Of a stretch of DNA of 64,000 bases, positions 1 through 9,969 are shown piece by piece. Below the pieces are notes generated by a model. The model was not told the DNA's origin. It did not search any database and worked only from the letters and a program-made list of their open reading frames with translations. The position numbers and the translations under genes are program-made. Each line of letters starts with the position of its first letter. Position 1 is the stretch's first letter. The stretch is taken from the NCBI GenBank assembly GCA_949987705.1, contig OX465281.1, positions 194,481,112 to 194,545,111 of the forward strand, given 5' to 3'. The DNA comes from Thereva unica (lineage: Eukaryota; Arthropoda; Insecta; Diptera; Therevidae).

Positions 1-42
1 ACCAAATAAACAAAAAAAAAACCAAATAACAAAACGAACAGA

Positions 43-172
43 ACAAAAACCAAATAAACAAAAAACGAACAAAACAAATGAAAAGTTAAAAACAAAAACG
101 TATGCTTGGAGTTTTTGTTTTTAACTTTTCATTTGTTTTGTTCGTTTTTTTGTTTATTTGGTTTTTGTTTTT
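43..172. repeat. Imperfect palindrome, about 60-nt arms
   Basis: The A-rich left arm (43-99) is the reverse complement of the T-rich right arm (111-172), apart from one extra T. An 11-nt loop lies at 100-110. The left arm itself repeats a short AACAAAAACCAAATAAAC-type motif that begins at position 1. No coding capacity is visible. It may be the tip of a foldback element cut by the window edge, or an inverted duplication of a simple repeat. Confidence 0.85.
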
Positions 173-921
173 AACCATTTTCTATTCATATTTTCAACTA
201 TTTTTCGTATTTATTAACTTCTTTAAAAATTGAAATAAAAAATTTTTAATAACGCGAATATATTTAATTAATTACTCCCACCCACCATGCCAAAAATCAA
301 GCAAATCGGACAATATTTTTTTTGTTATTTTCGAAACTTTAAACAATCATAACTTTTTATTTTCATCATGAATTTGCATGAAAATCGGGAATTATGCTTA
401 TTTTAATACAATGAATCGATCCCACCCGGTCTCCATCTTGGGTAGAATTCGCCGTTGAACAGTGAGATGATTCAAAAAAATCCTAAAACTGAAGATTTTT
501 CCAGGTTTGATTTTTTTCTACTTGAGGTGATTGACTGGGGTTTCGTGATGACTGTATTTTGACATTTGCTAGGGGCTTCTCACTGCTGCACACCATCTAA
601 GACAGCCAAACTAAAAACTGAAACTGCTTTTCCACGAACTCTGGCGTATTTGCTGCTATACTTCGATGTTCCGGTAACAATTTACGGAGGAATTTAATTA
701 TTTGATTCCTCGACTTAGACTAAAAACACCGATTTTTCAAAAAAACAAACTCGCCGATAAAACTTCCTTCATGATCCAGATTTTTTCCCAGACTCGACCA
801 ATAAATTTTTCGTTCCTCTTTTTGTTTTATTTCTCCCCGCCTACTGTTTGTTTTCGAACCAACTACTCAATTTTCTTCCCTACAGTAATTTTTAGTCAAG
901 TAGATATTTAGGCAAAACTGA
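173..921. other. No gene seen; unassigned AT-rich DNA
   Basis: No domain, splice structure or terminal repeat was recognised. Short ORFs here look random. The BEL/Pao reading frame opens only at 922, after a stop at 919-921, so this stretch is either flanking DNA at the 5' truncation point or a decayed leader. A pyrimidine tract followed by an AG lies around 870-886, which could be chance. Confidence 0.5.
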
Positions 922-3156
922 CCGTTACACACATCATACACTGTTTGCGGCATCTGCAGTGAAGATGAGAAACTCGAGAACCAACTCAGCAAATTCTGGA
1001 GACTGGAAGAAGTCGAGTCATCAGACGAAATCAGTACATTGACTAGAGTAGAACAAAGGTGCGTGGACCACTTCAATCAACATGTAAAAAGAGACAAGGA
1101 GGGCAGATTCATTGTCAAACTTCCCTTCGCACAAGATCCCAACTCTCTGGGAAAATCAAGAGACATCGCGATGCAGCGATTCCACTCATTGGAAAAAAGG
1201 CTCCTTCGACAACCGGAGCTACAGCAACAATATATCAATTTCATGCGGGAGTATGAAGCATTAGGACATATGAAGGAAACAGATATATCCTCAATCAAGG
1301 GTCCTCATTACTTCCTGCCACACCACTGCGTTACTAAGTTAGATAGTAGCACGACAAAACTACGAGTGGTCTTTGATGCGTCAGCAAAGACCGCTTCAAA
1401 CCTGTCACTAAACGACGTACTCTGCAAGGGCCCAACCATTCAGAATGAACTACTCTCAATCTTGATACGCTTCAGGTTTCCTAAATTTGTATTTACCGCG
1501 GACATTGAGAAGATGTACCGACAAGTAAAGATTGCCGAAGAGGACCAACAGTATCAATTAATAGCCTGGCGAGAGCATCCACAAGAACCATTGAAATATT
1601 TCAAACTCTGCACTGTCACATATGGATTAACACCAGCTCCATTTCTTGCTACTAAATGTTTGGATATGCTTGCTACCCAAGGTACCCTGACACATCCATT
1701 GGCAGCTCAGGTTCTCAAGCGCGATTTTTATGTGGACGATGTCATGTCAGGATCAGACAGCTTACCCGAAATAGTAGAAATTCAAAGGCAACTTAAAGAT
1801 CTACTCTCTTCTGCCGGATTCAATCTTCGCAAATGGTGCGGAAATCATCCACAGCTACTGAAGAACATCCCAAGAGAAGACATTGAGCTTGAAGTAAACT
1901 TTGACAAGCCTACGGACGAATCCATCAAAACACTTGGGCTGACTTGGCAGCCAAGCGCTGACACCTTTCAAATAAAAACCAACTGGAATGACACAAGAAG
2001 GATTACCAAACGAACAGCTCTCTCTGACATATCACACATCTTCGACCCACTTGGATTCATGAACCCTCTCACAATAATCGCCAAAATGTTCATCCGCAAG
2101 ATCTGGACATTGAAACTGGACTGGGATGCAGCCTTACCAATGGACATGCACACTAGCTGGAGTAGATTCCGAGAGGAGTTAAGAGTACTCAACGACATTC
2201 GAATTCCAAGACATATAGCATCTGGGAAAAGGTATAAAACAATACAATTTCATGCCTTTGCAGATGCATCTGAGGCGGCTTATGGAGCTGCTATATATGT
2301 GAGGACGACACACCAGGATGGCATCATCACTGTTCGTTTGCTGTGTGCTAAATCAAAGGTAGCCCCAGTAAAAACCACGACCCTACCAAGACTCGAACTA
2401 TGTGCTGCAAAACTGGCAGCCCAGCTGATGCAAAGAGTCAGAAAGGAAGTGAATCTGCCCAACGTGAAGGTGCATTTTTGGACAGATTCGGAAATAGCTC
2501 TGGCCTGGATTCGGTCAGATTCGTCATCCTACCACACGTTTGTGGCCAATCGCGTTGCAGCAATTCAGCGGTTGACCAATCCAGATCAATGGAGACACGT
2601 TGGATCTAAAGACAATCCTGCTGACATTGTTTCACGAGGAATGACACCCGCTAAACTGATTAAATGTAATCTATGGTTTTATGGACCACAATATCTACAC
2701 GGTCCAGAGACAATTTGGCCAGTACAACCACCAACAACGAATACAGATATAGAGAGAAAAACTCAAGGGAGAGTGGCATTAACATCAACCAATCAAATCT
2801 CATGGATCAGTGACATCAATCATGGCAACTCATTTCAAAGACTCCTGAGAATTGTGGCCTATGTTTTACGTTTTGTTCGAAGACCAAAACAACAGTCAGA
2901 GAAGCAAAAGACTCGGCAGCTAACCGTCAGTGAATTAAACAAGGCGCACCAAGTGATCATTTCCCAGATACAACAGGAAGGATTTAAAGACGAGCTCCAT
3001 CAACTTCGTCAACACAAATGCGTCAACAACAACAGTCCATTGAACAGCTTGTGTCCTTTCCTCGATGAGGAAAACCTTATCCGTGTAACGCAGAGCTACC
3101 ATATGATGCTAAGCATCAAATGTTGCTTCCTTACGCTCACCCATTGGCTACCATGA
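922..3156 (+). pseudogene. BEL/Pao pol, N-terminal part: RT and RNase H
   Basis: The frame is open from 922; the first ATG is at 1039, but homology begins before it with the FWRLEEVE linker that precedes RT in BEL/Pao elements. The reverse transcriptase follows, with FDASAKT, ADIEKMYRQV and the catalytic FYVDD box. Next come a Pao-type connection region (DPLGFMNPL) and an RNase H-like part (HAFADASEAAYGA, PRLELCAAKLAA, FWTDSEIAL, DNPADIVSRG). The frame ends in about 24 unrelated residues because roughly 16 nt are missing near 3084-3092, just after the PFLDEE block, which shifts translation into the next frame. Without protease and gag this part cannot act on its own. Confidence 0.92.
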
Positions 3157-6100
3157 TAATGACAGACATCCATATTCGTAATCTACATGTTGGTCCACAA
3201 GGTCTTCTGGCAATGACAAGGCAACGCTATTGGCCTATCAAAGGCAAAAACATGGCCCGAGGGATCGTGCAACACTGTGTCCGATGTAACAAGGTGAAGC
3301 CTAAACTTATGACACAAATGATGGGAAATCTGCCCACAATGAGAGTTCAACCTGCCAGACCTTTCGTAAATGCTGGGGTAGATTTCTGCGGCCCGATAGA
3401 GACACACTTCAAGCTAAGAGGAAAGCGACCTCAGAAAGCATACATCTCCGTCTACTGCTGTTTTGCAACAAAGGCCGTTCACCTAGAGGTCGCAAGTGAC
3501 CTAACTACAGAGGCCTTCATAGGAACACTCAAACGATTCATAGCCAGAAGAGGGAATTGCCGAAACCTCCACTGTGACAACGCAACAAATTTTGTTGGTG
3601 CCAAAAACCAGCTTATGGAGCTCCAGGATTCCATATACTCTTCTGTCTCACAGCAAAAAATTGTCTCGTTTTGCCAAACAAAAGGAGTAGATTTCCACAT
3701 GATTCCTCCTCGAGCACCTCATTTTGGAGGTCTATGGGAGGCTGCGGTAAAGTCAGCCAAGACATTATTACGAAGATCAGTAGCCTCAGCAGCACTTACT
3801 TTTGAAGAACTATCAACCGTAACCGCAGAAATTGAAGCTATCTTAAATTCAAGGCCTTTAACGCCATTAACTGCTAATCCCAATGACTTGGCAGTTCTAA
3901 CCCCTGGTCATTTCTTAATTGGGGAACCACTCACCACAATTGTGGACCCAAATGCTGTTCCACAAAATGTCAATCTTATCAGAAGATGGAAGCTGGTATC
4001 ACATATCAAACACGAGTTCTGGCGGCGATGGTCTCATGAATACCTGTGTGAACTTCAACAAAGACAAAAGTGGAGACAACAAGGTCAAAATGCCAAGCCA
4101 GGCATGATGGTGTTAATAAAGGAAGACAATCTACCACCATTGAAATGGCAACTTGGACGAATCGAGCGGACCATCCAAGGAGATGACGGATTGGTGCGAG
4201 TTGCTGACGTCAAGACCACTTCAGGAACACTGAGACGACCAATCCATAAACTAGCTCCATTGCCAATTGAAACGGAGGAAACGTGCACAACAGAAGAGTC
4301 AACTGAATCCCTCAAAGGCAACATTAACGCAAGACCAGCCACAGATAACGAGACACAACACAAGGCTAAACGAATGCGGCCATCAACCAGTTCAGCTATC
4401 AGCACATTTCTCCTAACTTGCCTCATCCTACCAATTCTGGAACAATCTGCAGTTGAAGTTACGCCATTTACCTCACAATCAGGAATGTATTTCGAAAACC
4501 TCGGCACAGCAAATTTAATCAGGAACGAGTGGTCACTCATTGTCTACTACAATATGGAAGGTTACTGGAAGGAGGGTGCTGCAATAACCGTTGGTATTGA
4601 CAAGTTGCGCAAGCTTTGCAATTCACACAAAGACACGGATCACTGCTCTATCGTCATCAATCAATTTGTTCGGATATCACAAGAACTCACCAGCAACAAC
4701 GAATTACTGCAACCCATCGCGCCCAAAAGATTGAAGCGAGCCCCACTCAACATCGTTGGAAATATTGCTGGAGCACTATTTGGGGTCCTCGATTCGGAAT
4801 ATGCCGAAAAACTATCAGCCACAATAGACAACATACGGAGCAATGAAAACCATCTTTTAGATCTGATCAAAAATCAGACATCTCTCATAGATTCCACCCT
4901 GAACGTATTCAAACAGGATCATCAGGAAACAGAGATGCAGCTAGAAGCTATTAATAAGCACCTAAGACTTATTGACGATCAAGTCAATAAAATCTCAGAC
5001 GAACTTTATCAACAAAGGGTGGCAGAAGCATTTTCCATGTTGGCAGTACAACTGACTTTAATGACAATGAACTATCAACGGTCTCAGATGGCAATTACAA
5101 CCGTGCTAATTGACACCCATCATGGAAAGGTAAACCCTCAGCTCCTGTCTCCCAAGCAAGTAAGGGAACAACTATCCACCATAAAAGATTATCTACCATC
5201 AACACTGAGACTACCTGCAAGACCAGACAACTTGCTTCAGCTATACAGGCTTATGAAAATACAGGGTCGAGCTACAAGCAAATATATTATCTTTCAAATA
5301 AGACTTCCACTGTTTGCATTTGAAGAATTCGAACTGTATCATCTAATACCTGTACCCGTCATAGTCAACGGAACATTCATGGCTATTAGGCCATCAGCCG
5401 AATTCCTAGTGATCAATCTACACAAGGACAAATACTATCCACTCAACAAGCAGGAATTCGCGCTATGTGAGACCATCGGCGAATCTGATCATATGTGTAT
5501 TCAACAACACCCAATTTATCGCAAAGGTGCAAACGTCAGCTCCTGCGAGCTCAATCTCATCACATACCTCGAGCCAACCAACAATTGTGAAATAATCAAC
5601 GCCGAAGAACTCCCTAAATGGATTCAGCTATACAACCCCAACAAATGGATTTACTCTGTGCGTAAAACCACGGTTGTCACAATCATTTGTGGCGATACCA
5701 CTGCTCAACAAGCTCTTCAAGGAACAGGAATCTTGAGTATGGGAATGAATTGCGAACTCAGGCAAGATCATCTGACATTGCAGTCCCACAACGTTTATCC
5801 AAAATCAATGAAGTCTTCGTTCAATCCTACACAAAATCTCACAGATTTGTTGCATTTGGAAAGCCAGGAGCCTCTCCTCAAGTTCACGGCACCTATCACT
5901 CATCGTAATGTTGAGGATATTAAGAATTTACAGCAACAAATCCAAGACCTGAAAGGGAAGGAAGTTCTTCCTCATAAAATAGATGTAAACAACACACACC
6001 AACTTGCATTGGGATACACAGCCCTTGTAATTGCTGTATTAACAACGTCTACCATATTGATCATCAAGTGCTACAAAAAGAAGGAGACATCCAGAGACAG

Positions 6101-6200
6101 ACCAATTCCAGCCCCAAGATCTTCATTTGGCAGTCGGTTTGCAATCGACCCGGAACTCATCAATTGCCCAGAAGCTGGTCAAGGCGGGGGAAGATGTTAA
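3120..6200 (+). CDS. BEL/Pao integrase joined to env-like region, one long frame
   Basis: This 1026-codon frame continues pol after the frameshift; the ATG at 3120 is only the first in-frame Met, not a biological start. Integrase signatures are clear: an H-C zinc region (HIRNLHVG, CVRCNKVKP) and a D-D-E core with NAGVDFCGP, HCDNATNFVGA and HFGGLWEAAVK, followed by a C-terminal DUF5641-like region ending near residue 385. With no stop codon the frame then runs into an env-like segment from about residue 419. Pol and env in one frame is known for roo-like BEL elements. The ORF is open for its whole length, but it is separated from RT by the frameshift. Confidence 0.88.
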   Translation: MLLPYAHPLATMIMTDIHIRNLHVGPQGLLAMTRQRYWPIKGKNMARGIVQHCVRCNKVKPKLMTQMMGNLPTMRVQPARPFVNAGVDFCGPIETHFKLRGKRPQKAYISVYCCFATKAVHLEVASDLTTEAFIGTLKRFIARRGNCRNLHCDNATNFVGAKNQLMELQDSIYSSVSQQKIVSFCQTKGVDFHMIPPRAPHFGGLWEAAVKSAKTLLRRSVASAALTFEELSTVTAEIEAILNSRPLTPLTANPNDLAVLTPGHFLIGEPLTTIVDPNAVPQNVNLIRRWKLVSHIKHEFWRRWSHEYLCELQQRQKWRQQGQNAKPGMMVLIKEDNLPPLKWQLGRIERTIQGDDGLVRVADVKTTSGTLRRPIHKLAPLPIETEETCTTEESTESLKGNINARPATDNETQHKAKRMRPSTSSAISTFLLTCLILPILEQSAVEVTPFTSQSGMYFENLGTANLIRNEWSLIVYYNMEGYWKEGAAITVGIDKLRKLCNSHKDTDHCSIVINQFVRISQELTSNNELLQPIAPKRLKRAPLNIVGNIAGALFGVLDSEYAEKLSATIDNIRSNENHLLDLIKNQTSLIDSTLNVFKQDHQETEMQLEAINKHLRLIDDQVNKISDELYQQRVAEAFSMLAVQLTLMTMNYQRSQMAITTVLIDTHHGKVNPQLLSPKQVREQLSTIKDYLPSTLRLPARPDNLLQLYRLMKIQGRATSKYIIFQIRLPLFAFEEFELYHLIPVPVIVNGTFMAIRPSAEFLVINLHKDKYYPLNKQEFALCETIGESDHMCIQQHPIYRKGANVSSCELNLITYLEPTNNCEIINAEELPKWIQLYNPNKWIYSVRKTTVVTIICGDTTAQQALQGTGILSMGMNCELRQDHLTLQSHNVYPKSMKSSFNPTQNLTDLLHLESQEPLLKFTAPITHRNVEDIKNLQQQIQDLKGKEVLPHKIDVNNTHQLALGYTALVIAVLTTSTILIIKCYKKKETSRDRPIPAPRSSFGSRFAIDPELINCPEAGQGGGRC
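4374..6200 (+). CDS. Env-like region resembling baculovirus F-type fusion proteins
   Basis: Within the long frame, the Met at 4374 precedes a hydrophobic signal-like stretch (FLLTCLILPIL). About 120 residues later a dibasic RLKR site (4728-4739) is followed by a small/hydrophobic segment like a fusion peptide, then by a long helical, coiled-coil-like region. Near the C-terminus lies one transmembrane stretch (about 6003-6070) with a short basic cytoplasmic tail. This matches the layout of baculovirus F and insect errantivirus/roo Env proteins: signal, furin-type site, fusion peptide, heptads, anchor. A subgenomic or spliced mRNA would be needed to express it alone; I did not find convincing splice sites. 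The region is uninterrupted but lies in a truncated, inactive element. Confidence 0.78.
   Translation: MRPSTSSAISTFLLTCLILPILEQSAVEVTPFTSQSGMYFENLGTANLIRNEWSLIVYYNMEGYWKEGAAITVGIDKLRKLCNSHKDTDHCSIVINQFVRISQELTSNNELLQPIAPKRLKRAPLNIVGNIAGALFGVLDSEYAEKLSATIDNIRSNENHLLDLIKNQTSLIDSTLNVFKQDHQETEMQLEAINKHLRLIDDQVNKISDELYQQRVAEAFSMLAVQLTLMTMNYQRSQMAITTVLIDTHHGKVNPQLLSPKQVREQLSTIKDYLPSTLRLPARPDNLLQLYRLMKIQGRATSKYIIFQIRLPLFAFEEFELYHLIPVPVIVNGTFMAIRPSAEFLVINLHKDKYYPLNKQEFALCETIGESDHMCIQQHPIYRKGANVSSCELNLITYLEPTNNCEIINAEELPKWIQLYNPNKWIYSVRKTTVVTIICGDTTAQQALQGTGILSMGMNCELRQDHLTLQSHNVYPKSMKSSFNPTQNLTDLLHLESQEPLLKFTAPITHRNVEDIKNLQQQIQDLKGKEVLPHKIDVNNTHQLALGYTALVIAVLTTSTILIIKCYKKKETSRDRPIPAPRSSFGSRFAIDPELINCPEAGQGGGRC
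6181..6194 (+). other. Polypurine tract of the BEL/Pao element
   Basis: The run AAGGCGGGGGAAGA lies directly before the TGTTAAG that opens the 3' LTR and overlaps the last env codons. This is the expected position for the plus-strand primer. Confidence 0.75.
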
Positions 6201-6541
6201 GAAATGCAAAAAATTATCGTCAACCAACAAACAACGATCAAAACACGCGCACATGTAATTTGACGACTCTTCCGTTCCAGCCGCGATGGATCAAAAATAT
6301 TTCGATTTTATGGAAACAATTCTGCTTAGGTAGCAATTTTGTATGTTACCTGGGCAATAATTGTTTACGCAGCAATTCAAATTGAATATGTTAAGTTTAT
6401 GCTATTTTGTTTATGTATTGATTTGTTATTATATTTAATTTGTAAATTTTTGTAATTGTAGTCATAGGTATAAATATCTGTACTATCTGTAAATAAATTC
6501 ATTCATTCCAAAGGAATCGAAGCTTGAGCGTGTTATTAACA
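6195..6541 (+). repeat. 3' LTR of the BEL/Pao element
   Basis: The 347-bp segment begins TGTTAA and ends TTAACA, a perfect 6-bp terminal inverted repeat. It contains a TATA-like TATAAATAT at 6469-6477 and a polyadenylation signal AATAAA at 6492-6497. The right boundary rests on the inverted terminus only, because the 5' LTR is missing. Confidence 0.75.
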
Positions 6542-6649
6542 CCTTTTCAAATAACATTTACTGTGCTTAGGTGTATCACCTATAGCACAACTCAACAGAG
6601 GTCTAGGTGTAACACCTAAACCTACAATCAGGCGAAGAAGCAAAAGAGC

Positions 6650-6950
6650 TTCTCCGCATAACAAAAAACAAAGACAATGCATAGAAATACGCTACAATCA
6701 CGAATTGTACGATTTATACAAAGAGTGTAAACTCTCGACACAAGCCAAGCTAATGCTTTTATGTTGGGCCGGTCATGTCCAAAGAATGAATGACTCAAGG
6801 ATATCAAAAAAAGCCGTAGATTCAAGGATACCAGATGGCAAAAGACCAGTTGGCAAACTACGGTTAAGGCCGATGCAGCAACTAAAAACTGATTAAAACA
6901 AGAAACTAAAGACAAGCTGCGTGGCAGAGAGACGTTTGGAGGATTGAAAT
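6650..6950 (+). pseudogene. LINE pol C-terminal fragment
   Basis: The frame around 6690-6896 contains the tail signature of arthropod LINE polymerases: YNHELYDLY, LCWAGHVQRMNDSR, then the IPDGKRPVGKLRLR stretch. Faint homology continues to about 6950. RT and endonuclease are absent, and the reading frame is short and decayed. The clade (RTE- or Jockey-like) cannot be decided from the tail alone. Confidence 0.75.
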
Positions 6951-7100
6951 TTTTTTTTGCATTCCCATTTTATTTTTGATGATAGATTATCAAAAAATTA
7001 GGATGTTTCTTCTAACCCCCTAAACCAAATTTATATTTTTGCCCTGAGTAATTTCTTTGAAAAAAAAAAAAATATTGAAATCTACAAAAAAAATTATGTA

Positions 7101-7722
7101 TTGCTACGTTTTTACAGCTTCACGGATTCGTAGGATTAATTATAGAATACGCTTTTTAATTACCCATACAAAAAACTATTTATTAAAAACCGATTTAATA
7201 ACAAACACGATTTAATAACAAACACAATTCTAAGAGTTCACTATACCTACCACATACCACTTGCAAATTAATATCGCACAATATTAAATTCTATTTATCG
7301 CTCGTTAATTAACTTTTCAATCACCACTTTTCGCTTTAGGTCACTTTAGAACACTTTCATCGCTTTTCAAACCAAACTTACTTCCAAATGCCGTTTCCAC
7401 TACATCACTATATCCAGGGCCGGACTATCGCCTACGCCAACAACGCCATGGCGTGGGGCGGCACATTTCTAGGGCGGCAATAAATATGTTATAATATTAT
7501 TATCATTATATTTACCCTATATATAGGTAAAAAATTTAAGTTTCCAAAAACGCTAGCCTTAAGGAAGCGGCAACTTGCGATTGGCGTGGGGGCGGCACTT
7601 GGTCTAGTCCGGCCCTGACTATATCCATATATCTTCTGGAACTTTCGCCTATTTTCTAGTCCGTGGTGAAATATTCTTTCTTTAAGGAAAGCTTTGAGAA
7701 GCTTTGTCTTCAATTATCGTTC
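7101..7722 (-). mobile_element. LTR-like repeat, copy 1, interrupted by a MITE
   Basis: This stretch aligns along its length with 62995-63400, including the block GGATTCGTAGGATTAATT and the CACTTTTCRCT and CTTCTGGAAC segments. Read on the minus strand, copy 2 shows a TATA-like box and a downstream AATAAA, which fits an LTR. No internal coding region is attached, so this could be a solo LTR or a fragment. The 203-bp MITE at 7415-7617 splits this copy. Confidence 0.6.
7415..7617. mobile_element. hAT-type MITE, 203 bp
   Basis: Perfect 13-bp terminal inverted repeats (CAGGGCCGGACTA and its complement) are flanked by the 8-bp direct repeat ACTATATC at 7407-7414 and 7618-7625. An 8-bp duplication with CAGGG termini is diagnostic of the hAT superfamily. 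There is no coding capacity. Removing the element and one duplication restores alignment of the host LTR-like repeat with its second copy. Confidence 0.93.
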
Positions 7723-7737
7723 TTTCTAATAGATCTA

Positions 7738-7929
7738 GAGTATAGTAATCCAGCCGCTGTAGTAAAATTTTTACTAAAACCTGACACTAAAACCAATGAT
7801 GAAATGATTTTTGGCACACGAGCAGTTTTTGAAGAGTACCTTAAGAAACAAAACTGTTCTGCACGTGCACAGCTAGGGGAAGTGGTAGACCAAGAGCCAG
7901 CGACGTATTTTGGGTTGTCATTTCATTAG
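7738..7929 (+). other. Short unrecognised reading frame
   Basis: About 64 codons read through to a stop at 7927-7929. The composition looks protein-like (YSNPAAVVKFLLKPDTK), but I recognise no domain. It lies between the LTR-like repeat and the long inverted-repeat element, so a decayed TE gene is the most likely source. Confidence 0.25.
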
Positions 7930-8015
7930 TCATAAAAATTTCCACACTGAATCTTACACACCTACTGAACAATAAAAGCTAGTTCAGGCAACCCCCAGTG
8001 GCCGGAATGTAGTAC

Positions 8016-9105
8016 CAGAGATAACATAATACTCCGTATAAAGATGCGACAGCTAGAACAAAAAAGCCGAACGCTTTTTGCCTCGGCAGACCTCTGAGAT
8101 TGCCTCCCCCTTAGCAACATGCAACATATTCGAGTGTCTAGCTACACAAGGAGGCGAACGTGGTCATGGTCCGCAGCACAAGAGATGCGGTGAGTTTGTG
8201 GATAAGGAAGCTAGAATTTTAGGGGGGCAAGGAAAGGAACTGACAACAGAATGTTTCTCGCAACATCTTTCTTTCTTTCTCATCTTTCAAACGTTTGCCT
8301 CTAGCTCTACATTGAAGGATTTCCCTGATGCTTTGTATTTTAACTATTTCTTAGAACATTCCGTGTATTTTTTTAATGACTGTCTGAGATCCACTATCAA
8401 TTTCACTTGATTTCAAATTCTTGGTTAGAGGGTTTGCGATATTTTTAAAATAGGTGATTAGTTGAGGTTTTGGTTACTTTTTTTCATTTTCTGGTATTTC
8501 GGTATTGGCTAACTCGATTGATTTTAGAATCGAATTTAGGTAATTATTCTTTGATTTATTTTATTCAAAATCTGGGACAAGTGCTTTTTATAAATGCTTG
8601 TAAAGTTAACTCCCCGCCCACAATCTGCTCAAAACAATTCGATCGTAATTGTTTTGGTAAAAATAAATTAAAAATAGGTTCAATGCCTTTATAGGCTTCA
8701 TGTCCAGTCAATTTTCAGGAAAAACGTATGACAGAAGGAATTCATTCTCGGACTTGCAATTACAGGATTTATCCATTTTAGAGTCCCCTTATCAACAATT
8801 AAATATTGAGCTCGTAAATATATACTGCAAACAATGGAAGGTGAAAAACAATTTCTTTATATTTGTTCTTCTGGTGGAAACTAAAAAAAATAAGTTTTCA
8901 AATTTTTGGACTTCCATTTTATTAGTTATAAATTTTCAAAAAGTCGAAAATCTTAAAATTTTAACAAATTTTAAAATCTTTAAATTGATCTAGTTCAAAA
9001 ACTATTTGACATAGAAAGCTGAAAGTAGCACCAATTTCTTCTGCTTCAATAAGGCTTTAATACGTGATATACAATATAGTATTATTAGTAAGAATAAAAC
9101 TATAG
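8016..9105 (+). repeat. Left inverted arm of the composite element
   Basis: It is the mirror of 11926-13014. It encodes three short ORFs (8078-8410, 8470-8694, 8700-8993) whose translations reappear on the minus strand of the other arm, two of them identically and one with a single residue changed. None has a recognised domain. Confidence 0.9.
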
Positions 9106-9969
9106 TTATTATTAGTAAAAACGAAACTTTTGTTTTTGGAATATCTCAAAATAATATTTCTCCAAATTTTTGAAAAAATTATATTTTGTACATACAATCT
9201 TAACGTACATATAATGCCAAAATGTAGGATAGGACGACATTGGGATCATATAGAAATAAATGTTTTTAGGTACTCAATGAACGCAATATAAAAAAACATT
9301 TGCCAAAAACATAGCCATTTACTAATTTGGGTATGGCGAATTAAATGGAAATAAAGTCAACCCTCTAACTTGATCGAAAACTACCCCCAGGACAACTCTT
9401 ATTACTTAATTTTAGGGTTTCGCACTTGCACTCCAAAAAATTTTTGTGTATGGGCTATTTATAAACTATGAGTAATTCTTGAGACCAAAATCAACCCTAT
9501 CGGTGAAGCGGAAACCACCCCCACAGCAACCCCTAACCATAAATTATTTTCTTTACGCCCAAAATGAAGGTTCACCACGCCAATTTTTAAAGTACATACA
9601 CTAGGGCTTATACAAAAACCGACTTATAGGTACATATACAACTTTATCCAGCTAGTCTCCCTCAATAGTGGTACATTCATTCCAACGATTTGATCAACCT
9701 CCTCATTGGAGCCATATTTCTTGCCGGCGACCATCTTTCTTTTTTAATTTCAGAACAGGTAATATTCGCTTTAGGCTAAATTTGCGTAAGTCGGTGTACG
9801 TAGAAGCAATTCGAAGTACAACTTGGGCGATTTTGCCTTTGTGGTACGGTGCATTAACTTGGTGAAGGGGCACTTGTTTTTCTTTGCTGTTTTCTTCGCG
9901 ATTTCGTCGTTAGTTATGTAATATTCACTATGGATCCCCTTTCCTTTTCAAAATAGTCGAAGCACTTCC

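Larger units (their letters stand above)
922..6541 (+). mobile_element. BEL/Pao retrotransposon with env-like region, 5'-truncated
   Basis: The order is RT, RNase H, integrase, env-like region, polypurine tract, 3' LTR. The gag, protease and 5' LTR found in a complete BEL/Pao element are absent, so the copy is 5'-truncated near 922. No target-site duplication can be tested. An env region fused behind the integrase recalls the Drosophila roo lineage, which is family knowledge. The copy is dead because of the truncation and an internal frameshift. Confidence 0.9.

Noticed and set aside
702..911. Short ORF before the BEL element as gag remnant
   Set aside because: It has no gag motif and lies in a different frame from pol.
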